Source of the DNA: a virus | Length of the DNA stretch: 48,899 bases | Virus record (IMG/VR): IMGVR_UViG_3300042465_006232 | Span: 1-48,899 of that record | Reading direction: 5' to 3' (one strand) | Shown here: in pieces, positions 17,187 to 25,301 of the stretch | Numbering within the stretch: the stretch's first letter is position 1 | Layout of the letters: each line of letters begins with the position of its first letter | The notes under the pieces: generated by a model | Databases searched by the model: none | What the model was told of the DNA's origin: nothing | Seen by the model: only the letters and a program-made list of their open reading frames with translations | Program-made: the position numbers and the translations under genes

Positions 17187-19817
17187 TTAGTGAGATACCC
17201 AAGCAGTACCATTATAAAATACTGGACAAACAACTGATCCTCCTCCTGTTAATGTTCCTATGTAAGTAGGCGCTGTAGCATCTGTAACATAAGCAGTATC
17301 TCCTTGCGCTCCTGTTGGTAATGTAGCTACTGTGTATTGTGCTAGCCTTTGTATTTGTTTAGATTCTAGATATTCTCTAGTTACAACGGCTTTCCCTGTA
17401 GACTCTGCGGTTATTAAAGCATTAGTTACAGAAGGTAAAGTGGTTAGTCCGTTTTTAAGTATTTTAAGTGCATCTGAAGGAGTACCATAAACGCCATTTC
17501 CAATAGTCATTAAACGATCTGTAGGAACATGTAAATTAAGAGTGCCACTAGGCGCTATGGTATTATAATAACCCATAGCTATTTCTCCATAAGATTTTGT
17601 TTGAAGTACTTCTCCACCTAAAACAATACTATAGTATCCTTCTGTTCTTCCATGATGAGTTCCAAAAATATTTGACCTATCAGTTTTTGCACCATGCAAA
17701 AAACCATAACCATCCCAATCAGTCCAGCCTAGGTCTATTGTTCTTTTACCATTAAATGATTCATACATAGTAGTAAGTCTGGTTGAATGATTCAGTCTTA
17801 TTGCAGAATTTAAAGAACTTGGATACGCTGCATCTATGAATGGAGTAAAATATGTTAAGTATTCTTTTGTTATTAATGCATTGGTTCTTATAGACTGTTT
17901 AAGTTTTAAATATGTAGTATTATTAGCTACCGGAACTCCATCAGCGCCAAAATACAAATCGTTATTTTTTTTAATATCTCCATTACCATCAGCTATTAAG
18001 GAAGATGATTCATAGTTAGGAGTTACTTGACTTAATGCATAAGGTGTTGTGTGCACAGTTAGTAAATTACCTCCTGTTTCTTTAAAAAGATTAATTGGTT
18101 CTGATAATGGTAAAGTACCTATAATTACTCCTACTCCTGATGATATTTCATTAACTTGTGTACCACCATAAGCGTATACTTCAGTAGGACTTATGACAGT
18201 AATTTTTGAACCTCCTGGAGTTATCATAGTACCTGTCGTTCCTGTAGGTTCTATTTTTCTTGTTCCGCCACAAATATTATCAGTAGCATATATATTTCCT
18301 AAAGAATCACAAGTAAGACTAGTAGTTCCACAACTCACTGCTGTTGTTGAATATGTAGTTACTCCAGAAGTATTTATTTTCCATAATTTATAATTATTAT
18401 TACTTCTTGCAACAAAAACATCTCCAGTTAAAGGACTTACTGCTATTGATACTGAACGCTCACCATAAGCAGTACTTACTGGGCCTTCAAAATTTCCAAC
18501 AAATGTAGAAACACCCGCAGGACTAATTTTATAAACTGTACTTTCAGCTGAATTTGCAACATAAATATTATTATTAGAATCAATAGCAAAGCCTTGTGCT
18601 CCAGAACCTCCAGTAGATGCAAAATAAGTTGGAATCCAAGGAGCATTATATTCTGCTTTATATATTGAACTTCCATTTGAATAAGTGAAATATATATTTC
18701 CTAACGAATCAACAATAAGATTAGTAGCTTGTCCGCTAGTTGCTGTATGATTCACAGGATTTCCAACAATAGCTCCTTGCTTTAATATATAGTTAGTGTT
18801 AGTAGCAAAATATATTGTATTGTTGTAAAATACGCTATTTGTAGGGTAGGAATTAAAAGTATCTAAATATCTAATAAAAGTCTGTTTTGTTGTTCCATTT
18901 AGATTTTTTAATCTTAATCCAGAAACATCTTGAGCGCCAGTTGCTATTTCAAGTCTATTATTAGGTGTAGTTGTTCCAATACCTACATTTCCAGAATTAT
19001 TTTTATAAATATCATCGCCATTTGCAGTCCAATAACCTGTTGACGTACTTGTACTACCATCTGCCATTAAGAATTGCGTTGAAAGTCCACCATCTTTTAC
19101 AAATGATGTAGCGTTTACTTGTTGAAATATAGATTTTCCAACAGTAACTTCAATTGCTCTAAAATCAGCAGCGGAAGTAAGTGTTGGATTTATATATAAT
19201 GCTCTACTTATACCATTTGCTCCTCCAGTTTGATTAATAGTTGGGTCTAAATTTATTACGTTAAATTGAGCGTTTCCAGAAGTAGGCTCAAATGAAGTTC
19301 TAAATAATTGTATTACATTTGAAGTACCAGAGGTAATATTAACTGGAAAACTCATATCAAATTGAAAACCCTTATTGTCGGGTGTATAAAATCTTACATA
19401 ATTATTTAAAAAGTCAAATCCTTTTGCACTTGAATTTTGTTGTAATCCACTACAAAAAACTTTTGCAAATTCATTAAATTCATATATAACTTCATTTGCA
19501 TTATTTAAAACAGTAAAAGCTTGACCACTATTTAGTTTAATTTTGGTGTGTCCAATATTATTATTCTGAATATCATTTCCCGTTTTTGTCCAATAATTAC
19601 TAGCTGATGTTGCAGAACCAACTCCCTTTAAGAAATTTTTTCTTGACATAACCTTAGTCATTCCAGTAATGCTATCTCTAAGAACTACTTGAGTAAGTGT
19701 ATCCGTAGTTGTATCAGGAATATCTAAACGTAGCTTTCCTGTTTTAAAAGTTCCCGTGTTAGTCTGTCCGTAATTAATTGCTGTGATTAGTAATAAAAAT
19801 AATAATAGTTTTTTCAT
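17187..19817 (-). CDS. Tail-fibre-like protein with signal peptide and NHL-type propeller
   Basis: An 876-aa protein. Residues 1-17 are a textbook Sec signal peptide (MKKLLLFLLLITAINYG then Q), with the +1 Gln common in Flavobacteriia. Around 276 is VGIGTTTP, the fibre motif seen in trimeric phage fibres and Bacteroidetes surface proteins. Residues 320-560 hold repeats of about 42 residues around D-S-x-G-N-I-Y motifs (VDSLGNIYFTY, IDSNNNIYVAN, CDSLGNIYATD), an NHL/SMP30-type beta-propeller. The last 60 residues resemble phage fibre tips (LPTGAQGDTAYVTDA, FYNGTAW). Last of the receptor-binding block. A signal peptide is unexpected for a virion protein: it may be host-derived, or the product may be displayed on lysogens. 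Confidence 0.7.
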   Translation of the reverse strand: MKKLLLFLLLITAINYGQTNTGTFKTGKLRLDIPDTTTDTLTQVVLRDSITGMTKVMSRKNFLKGVGSATSASNYWTKTGNDIQNNNIGHTKIKLNSGQAFTVLNNANEVIYEFNEFAKVFCSGLQQNSSAKGFDFLNNYVRFYTPDNKGFQFDMSFPVNITSGTSNVIQLFRTSFEPTSGNAQFNVINLDPTINQTGGANGISRALYINPTLTSAADFRAIEVTVGKSIFQQVNATSFVKDGGLSTQFLMADGSTSTSTGYWTANGDDIYKNNSGNVGIGTTTPNNRLEIATGAQDVSGLRLKNLNGTTKQTFIRYLDTFNSYPTNSVFYNNTIYFATNTNYILKQGAIVGNPVNHTATSGQATNLIVDSLGNIYFTYSNGSSIYKAEYNAPWIPTYFASTGGSGAQGFAIDSNNNIYVANSAESTVYKISPAGVSTFVGNFEGPVSTAYGERSVSIAVSPLTGDVFVARSNNNYKLWKINTSGVTTYSTTAVSCGTTSLTCDSLGNIYATDNICGGTRKIEPTGTTGTMITPGGSKITVISPTEVYAYGGTQVNEISSGVGVIIGTLPLSEPINLFKETGGNLLTVHTTPYALSQVTPNYESSSLIADGNGDIKKNNDLYFGADGVPVANNTTYLKLKQSIRTNALITKEYLTYFTPFIDAAYPSSLNSAIRLNHSTRLTTMYESFNGKRTIDLGWTDWDGYGFLHGAKTDRSNIFGTHHGRTEGYYSIVLGGEVLQTKSYGEIAMGYYNTIAPSGTLNLHVPTDRLMTIGNGVYGTPSDALKILKNGLTTLPSVTNALITAESTGKAVVTREYLESKQIQRLAQYTVATLPTGAQGDTAYVTDATAPTYIGTLTGGGSVVCPVFYNGTAWVSH

Positions 19818-19837
19818 TTTTTTTCAAATTTTATTTA

Positions 19838-21442
19838 TTATGCCTGATAAGTAACGTTAATTATAATTCCAAATTCATTCACTTCTACAATAGCTCCGCC
19901 CATTCCATAGCTTCCTATTGTTTTTAAGGTTGTTAATCCTGGATTTCCGTATAAAGTAACAGCCTCAGTTAAATAAGCTAAGTCATCAAGAGCCATAAAA
20001 TAAGCTGTTTCTGTTTCAGGCACAGGGTCTCTAGTAGGAATGTTAGGGTGATTGACAACGCTAATTGAAGAACTTCTTAGTGTTGGTTGCTCCCACTCAC
20101 TTGAATTGCTCATATTGAAATTAGCTAGATTAGAATTATTTAATTCGCCATACCCATTCCATTTAAGAGTATTTGAAAACTCAGTAGCTGAAATCATTCC
20201 TTGAAAAATATCTCCCGCTATTGGAAAATTATTTTCGTGATTTGTGCCTCTTGCAATCCAAGTAAATGTTCCAAAAGCTGGCGGACGAACATCAGACAGC
20301 ATTGCAAAAGTTTCTACCAATCCTCCTAGCTTATTTGGCATTTGCGTCACATAACTTTGAGTGGTATTGTCAGCTCTAATAAAATTAAATACAGATTCTA
20401 GCTTTTGAAATAAAATATGATCGCTTGCAAATCGAGTACATAAAGAGTTTATGTTGTTAAAAAACCAAATAAATCTTGGTGTAGCAAAACCAGAACTCAA
20501 TACTTGATCTATTGTTGGAATTATTATTGCAGGAGGCGTTACCGGGTTTCCGACACTTGAGTCTGTAACTAGTACATAAGTAACATACAAGTTTTCATTT
20601 GGAAGCTGAGGAGCGATGGCCATTCCTAATGTTTCTATTCCTGATATTCTTGTAAATCCATTTGAGCTATTTGGAACAAAATAATCTAATCTTGTTCTTC
20701 CTGTGGCGCAATAAGCAATAGCAAAAGATGCGCTTGCGAGATTAGTATAAGTAACACCGTTTAATTTCCATCTTCCTAATGCGGCAATAGTTAAAATATT
20801 AGTAGATAAAGAAAAAGCAGGTTTTACAATAAAAGTATTACTTACATCAACGTAGCCTTCTAAAACATCAAGCCTGTCGTCTAGGTCAAGTGCTGTAATA
20901 AATTTATTCTCACCGTCTTCTCCATCATTTTGCAGTTCAGAAGTTTTATAATTTTTATTTTTTATATCAAAAGAATAAGTATACACCTCTTCGTCAATCA
21001 ATTCTCCAAGAAAAAAATCACCTAACAAAGTGACGTAAATTCTAAAATACTCGCCGTAACTTGCTATAGAGTCTACGCTAAACTTAAAAAAATTATTGAC
21101 AGATGTTAAGCTCTTTAAATCAAGCACAAGTCCTTCAGTGCTTCTTAAGCTGTCAAACAATAGGGATAAATTTATATTCTTTGTAGCGCTTTTATTTACT
21201 AATAAATAAGTAAAATTGTCTGGATGCCTTTCGTTGTTGTTTGTTAAAAATCTTCCTGGTGTGTTCTGCGTTATCAAAGGATTGGATCCGTCAGAATATA
21301 TAAACTGAATATCTTCTAATTCATTTAAAGCATCAGATAGAGACGAAACTATATTTACCAATTCAGCAAAGCTCCTCGAATTAGTTGAGGCGCATTTGTC
21401 TGATTTAAGCAATAGTTCTATTATTCTCTCGGCTAACGTCAT
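19838..21442 (-). CDS. Tail fibre protein
   Basis: A 534-aa protein with a helical N-terminal 50 residues (LAERIIELLLKSDKCA, then FAELVNIVSSLSDALNELE), perhaps the virion attachment or trimerisation helix, followed by long beta-rich sequence and a C-terminus of fibre type (SIGSYGMGGAIVEVNEFG-like end). No catalytic motif recognised. It sits 9 bp from the upstream gene in a run of adhesion genes and probably forms part of the receptor-binding apparatus. Function inferred from context and composition. Confidence 0.55.
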   Translation of the reverse strand: MTLAERIIELLLKSDKCASTNSRSFAELVNIVSSLSDALNELEDIQFIYSDGSNPLITQNTPGRFLTNNNERHPDNFTYLLVNKSATKNINLSLLFDSLRSTEGLVLDLKSLTSVNNFFKFSVDSIASYGEYFRIYVTLLGDFFLGELIDEEVYTYSFDIKNKNYKTSELQNDGEDGENKFITALDLDDRLDVLEGYVDVSNTFIVKPAFSLSTNILTIAALGRWKLNGVTYTNLASASFAIAYCATGRTRLDYFVPNSSNGFTRISGIETLGMAIAPQLPNENLYVTYVLVTDSSVGNPVTPPAIIIPTIDQVLSSGFATPRFIWFFNNINSLCTRFASDHILFQKLESVFNFIRADNTTQSYVTQMPNKLGGLVETFAMLSDVRPPAFGTFTWIARGTNHENNFPIAGDIFQGMISATEFSNTLKWNGYGELNNSNLANFNMSNSSEWEQPTLRSSSISVVNHPNIPTRDPVPETETAYFMALDDLAYLTEAVTLYGNPGLTTLKTIGSYGMGGAIVEVNEFGIIINVTYQA

Positions 21443-21451
21443 AAGTATTTA

Positions 21452-22483
21452 TTAGTAAATTATTTCTAAGTAAGGCTTGAATCCATCTAAACTTATATCC
21501 GTAAGAGAGAAAGTGTTTTCTGCGGGAGCTAATGCGTCAAAATCGTCTTTAGAAACGATAGCTATATCTAGGTATCCGTTTGCTATTAAGTCAGACAGCC
21601 CGTTTGAGTTCAAAGGGAAATTTATCCAACCGACATTAACACTTGCTACTTCCACAAGAGAATAGTTTGTGTATATATCTCTGTTGTCAAAACTCTCCAC
21701 ATCTAAGCCGAACGGAGTTGACTTAAGTGCTTTTAGCATCTGAGGATTTCCAGTAGTATGAATTTTTAAATTAACAGCAGTAGGAGTTCCTACAAGGCCT
21801 GGACTAAAGTTCAAATAGAATCTTCTTATATAAAAAGCTATCGAGTCGTTTTCTTGCCCAACGGAACCACTGCTTGAAATAAATCCTGCAGAAACAAAAG
21901 TTCCGCTAGCTCCAGACTGAGCGTCAATGTAAGCTTCTTTTGCATTGGTTATTGTAACACATCCAGGAGAAATTTGCGATTGAAAATTAACATTATAAAG
22001 CAACGCATTAGAAAATAAAGATAAATTATCTACGCTTTGCAATCTTACTAAAGTTTCAACTGTAGGAGCTGTAAGTCCCGTGACTGGACTTGTGGAACTT
22101 ATTAGTGAACTAGTCCAAGTAACTCCAGCGTTTGTAGATTTTTGTAAATTTAACGCACTTACACTACCTCCTGTTATTGTAAAATTAGCCTGTGTTCCTG
22201 TAAAAGAGTTAAATGTTATTGCTATTACTACACAAGCAGAGTAACTTGATAAAATCGTCCCGTTCCAATATGCTTTGTTTGTTCCGTCAGAATACCATCC
22301 TGCAGCGGCAACCGTATCGTTAGTATTGTAAACCAAAGAAGTCGAAACAAAGGTAGACGTACTTATTCTGTAAGACGTTTTAACTTTGTCGCATACAGCG
22401 TTATCCGGAAAGAAAGCCAGGTTTATTAAAGTGTTTGGAGAAGGCGCGGTATAGGCCCCTATACTGATTATCACTGTAGCCAT
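21452..22483 (-). CDS. Tail appendage protein with SIGAYT module
   Basis: A 343-aa beta-rich protein rich in Ser, Thr and Asn. It begins MATVIISIGAYTAPSPN, closely resembling residues 97-113 of the upstream 218-aa protein (MAKVTISIGAYTNLPPN), so both share an N-terminal attachment or beta module. The middle (SVSALNLQKSTNAGVTWTSS) is repeat-like and Ig/fibronectin-flavoured; the C-terminal part has the pattern of a jelly-roll carbohydrate-binding domain. No catalytic motif. Likely a branched fibre component. Confidence 0.5.
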   Translation of the reverse strand: MATVIISIGAYTAPSPNTLINLAFFPDNAVCDKVKTSYRISTSTFVSTSLVYNTNDTVAAAGWYSDGTNKAYWNGTILSSYSACVVIAITFNSFTGTQANFTITGGSVSALNLQKSTNAGVTWTSSLISSTSPVTGLTAPTVETLVRLQSVDNLSLFSNALLYNVNFQSQISPGCVTITNAKEAYIDAQSGASGTFVSAGFISSSGSVGQENDSIAFYIRRFYLNFSPGLVGTPTAVNLKIHTTGNPQMLKALKSTPFGLDVESFDNRDIYTNYSLVEVASVNVGWINFPLNSNGLSDLIANGYLDIAIVSKDDFDALAPAENTFSLTDISLDGFKPYLEIIY

Positions 22484-22495
22484 TTTTCTATTTTC

Positions 22496-23152
22496 TTAAG
22501 AAGTAAATAATCCCGAACCAGCGTCAGATATAGAAAAATTAAATTCAGCACTTACAGCAGTAAGGGTAGAGCTGTTGCTAACATAAGTAAACAATCCTGA
22601 AGCTATGTTTGCAAATACAATGTCTTGATTCACCGTTACATTTGTTCCACTTAGTTTTAGCGTTCCTGAAGCAGGCAAGCTTAAAATTTTTAGTTTACTC
22701 GGAGCGTCTCCTTCAGGGTCTTGATACGGAGGAACTAGTCCTGTAGTGAAATCAGCTACTGTGAATGTTTTTGTAGCTCCGTGATTTAACGGAACAGATA
22801 AATTACCTACTTGATTAGGAGGCAAGTTCGTGTACGCTCCTATTGATATTGTTACTTTTGCCATTTTACTATATAGTTTATTTTGATTATTATCGCTTAC
22901 TTTGAAATTAAAAAACGTATTTATAATGCCTTGCTTTAGTCTTTTAAAAGAAAGAAGATTTGATTTACTTACCGGAAAACAATCTTCTATCTTCACAAGA
23001 ACATTGTTATAATACAACAACCCAGAATCTGGGTCGGGCAAACTAAGTATAACCACTTCGCAAGGAAAGTCTCCATCGTCATCAACAAAGTTTTTTGTAA
23101 ATGCTCCTGGGAAAAAATTAAAAGACTCGTTTACTTTTATATTGTAATTCAT
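22496..23152 (-). CDS. Two-domain cadherin-like virion protein
   Basis: A 218-aa protein made of two related halves. Both contain D-x-x-G-D-x-P followed by the I-L-S-L-P box (FVDDDGDFPCEVVILSLP at about 22-39 and YQDPEGDAPSKLKILSLP at about 143-160) and end with FNF-x-V/I-SD. This is the pattern of cadherin-like/Ig-like repeats of bacterial adhesins, where the Asp residues may bind Ca2+. The second half starts at an internal Met with its own SIGAYT module, so the gene looks like a fusion or a tandem duplication. Likely fibre spacer or adhesin. Confidence 0.55.
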   Translation of the reverse strand: MNYNIKVNESFNFFPGAFTKNFVDDDGDFPCEVVILSLPDPDSGLLYYNNVLVKIEDCFPVSKSNLLSFKRLKQGIINTFFNFKVSDNNQNKLYSKMAKVTISIGAYTNLPPNQVGNLSVPLNHGATKTFTVADFTTGLVPPYQDPEGDAPSKLKILSLPASGTLKLSGTNVTVNQDIVFANIASGLFTYVSNSSTLTAVSAEFNFSISDAGSGLFTS

Positions 23153-23177
23153 TTTAAATACTTTTTATTTAATTTTT

Positions 23178-25295
23178 TCATTCTTCAATTAACTGTGTTA
23201 CTAAAAGTTGTGGGTAAGGTGTTGGTGCAGTATTAAGTAAAATAGTATTAACGCTGCTAACTCTTTTTACTAATAGATAATTTACACCTGCATTAGACTG
23301 TATATTACTATTCACAAACATACCATTGGCCATATTACTTACACTTCCCACTACAGTTGAATTAACTATGTGTGCTGTAAGGCTTGTTTCAAATAAAGGA
23401 ATAGCGTCAAGGAAGTTACATCCCTCTACAGTTACCTCTTCTCCTTTAATTATATTTGACGAAGAATTAGTTGAAAAATCACAAGAGTATAATCCTAATT
23501 TAGGTGTAGCTTCAATAATACGTGTTCCTGAATTGTTTTTAAAATCACAATTTATGACCACTGGTGCATTATGATTAACGGCTATAATTGAAGTTCCCGT
23601 GTTGCCGCTAAAATTACATTCTATCCAAGCGTTTAAATTATCTGCTCTTCCTGTTATTAAAGAAAATCCTATTCCGCAATTTATTACTTGACATCTATAA
23701 AATACAGTTTTATCAATATAAGTCATATGGTTGGTTTCAACTCCTCCCCAAGCAGGGTCAGGCGTTTGTTTAAATGCTGTTGGTATGTTAAAGAAATGTA
23801 TTTGTTCAAACATATTATTGTCCATACCATACATTTGAGCAACTTCTATTCCGTAAGTAGCCTGATTTCTAAATACTACATATTTAAAATTAATTCCATT
23901 TGGCTGATAGAATACGTCTAATCCATCTGAAGTAATATGAACTCCTTTGTTACCTCCTTGTAGGGTCATATGAAGTAAAGTAAATGAACTTACGGTTGTC
24001 CCTCTAACATTTATTAAATTAAAATCATCTGTTAATCCAACGATTACTGTTTTTCCTGTTCCCGCACCTACAATACCTTCTCCTGAATTAATTAATAAAG
24101 AAGTATCAATATAAAAAATACCTTCAGGTAAATTAGCAATTCCTTGTGTGTCAATTAAATTTTGAATATAAGCTCTACTACTTGTTTGTCCAATTCTATT
24201 AGTAGCCCAAGCAATTCCTGTTGGATTAGCTATTGTTGCAAACACATATCTATTCCATTTTGCTCTTTCTGTACCTAAAATAGAAGACGCTATGTTTGTA
24301 GCAGGCGTACCTGTTATTAATGCTGTTTGGTTCGATCCTTCATAACTCAAATTAGTGTCATTAAAAAATGCTCTAGTATCATAGTTTCCGCCAGTAACCG
24401 CGTAAGGTGACGAATTAGAATCTATAGTTAACGTCTTAGCTGTTGTAGTACTTGCTCCACCGTTAGTAGAAATTTCTTTATCTAATAACATTAAATTATT
24501 AGCTTGAATATCAAAAACAGGTGTTGAGTTAGTAGCATAGCCTAGTCCCGCCATACTACCTAATTTAACATCATTCATATTTCGCATATACAATAATGCT
24601 TTTCCTGTGCCTAAATTATTGAAGTTCCAAGCCTCTGCATCTAAACCAACTATGTTTAGATTGCCAAAGTTATTAATATCCGTTGCGTCTCCGTGAGCGG
24701 TTAACAAGTTTAGCCAAGCCCAAGTGTTACCATAACTAGGAGTTGTGTTGTTTCCTTTTAAATCTAATTGAGGATATTCTGAAGTTATCCAATGTTTTAT
24801 AAACTTGTTATTTCTGAAATACCCACTAGAAGTGTTATTAATAGTGATTTTACTTCCTATTATGTCTACAAATTCACAGTTTTCTACAGAGCTATTTGTG
24901 CCTAAAATATACCCTCCGTTTGTTTTGGATATTTTACAATTTGTAATAGCAGAACCACTTAAAAAATTAAGCCCATACCATACTTTAACACTGTTTACTA
25001 AAACATTAGTTGCTCCGGCAGTTATATTAATAGGCGGCATTTCATTGTAAGAAGAATGTCCGTACAATTTCATATTGCTAGTTAAATTTACACTAGCAAC
25101 TCCTCCAACTCTGTAATTACCCGATTCTAATTTGACTGCCCCATAAGTATTTAAAGCAGTTTGAAGATTAGCTCTTTCGCTGTACGGCAGTAAATAAGCA
25201 TCAAAATAACTAATTTCTTCAGGTTGATTAAAATTTAAAGGAACAGTTACGACACTAGGTTTTCTTTTTTGTTGTTGCAATATTATGTTTCTCAT
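23178..25295 (-). CDS. Tailspike with two parallel beta-helix domains
   Basis: A 705-aa protein. After a basic N-terminus there are two copies of a pectate-lyase-like layout. The first runs about 45-300 (LQTALNTYGAVKLESGNYRV, then runs of N-C-x-I/F repeats such as ITNCKISKTNGGYI and VENCEFVDI). The second runs about 370-700 (IQNLIDTQGIANLPEGIFYI, then VVINCDF, LGLYSCDF, VTVEGCNF). Right-handed beta-helices of this kind bind and often depolymerise surface polysaccharide. No unambiguous catalytic residues could be assigned. It follows the esterase fibre by 6 bp. Confidence 0.75.
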   Translation of the reverse strand: MRNIILQQQKRKPSVVTVPLNFNQPEEISYFDAYLLPYSERANLQTALNTYGAVKLESGNYRVGGVASVNLTSNMKLYGHSSYNEMPPINITAGATNVLVNSVKVWYGLNFLSGSAITNCKISKTNGGYILGTNSSVENCEFVDIIGSKITINNTSSGYFRNNKFIKHWITSEYPQLDLKGNNTTPSYGNTWAWLNLLTAHGDATDINNFGNLNIVGLDAEAWNFNNLGTGKALLYMRNMNDVKLGSMAGLGYATNSTPVFDIQANNLMLLDKEISTNGGASTTTAKTLTIDSNSSPYAVTGGNYDTRAFFNDTNLSYEGSNQTALITGTPATNIASSILGTERAKWNRYVFATIANPTGIAWATNRIGQTSSRAYIQNLIDTQGIANLPEGIFYIDTSLLINSGEGIVGAGTGKTVIVGLTDDFNLINVRGTTVSSFTLLHMTLQGGNKGVHITSDGLDVFYQPNGINFKYVVFRNQATYGIEVAQMYGMDNNMFEQIHFFNIPTAFKQTPDPAWGGVETNHMTYIDKTVFYRCQVINCGIGFSLITGRADNLNAWIECNFSGNTGTSIIAVNHNAPVVINCDFKNNSGTRIIEATPKLGLYSCDFSTNSSSNIIKGEEVTVEGCNFLDAIPLFETSLTAHIVNSTVVGSVSNMANGMFVNSNIQSNAGVNYLLVKRVSSVNTILLNTAPTPYPQLLVTQLIEE

Positions 25296-25301
25296 TTTAT
25301 T

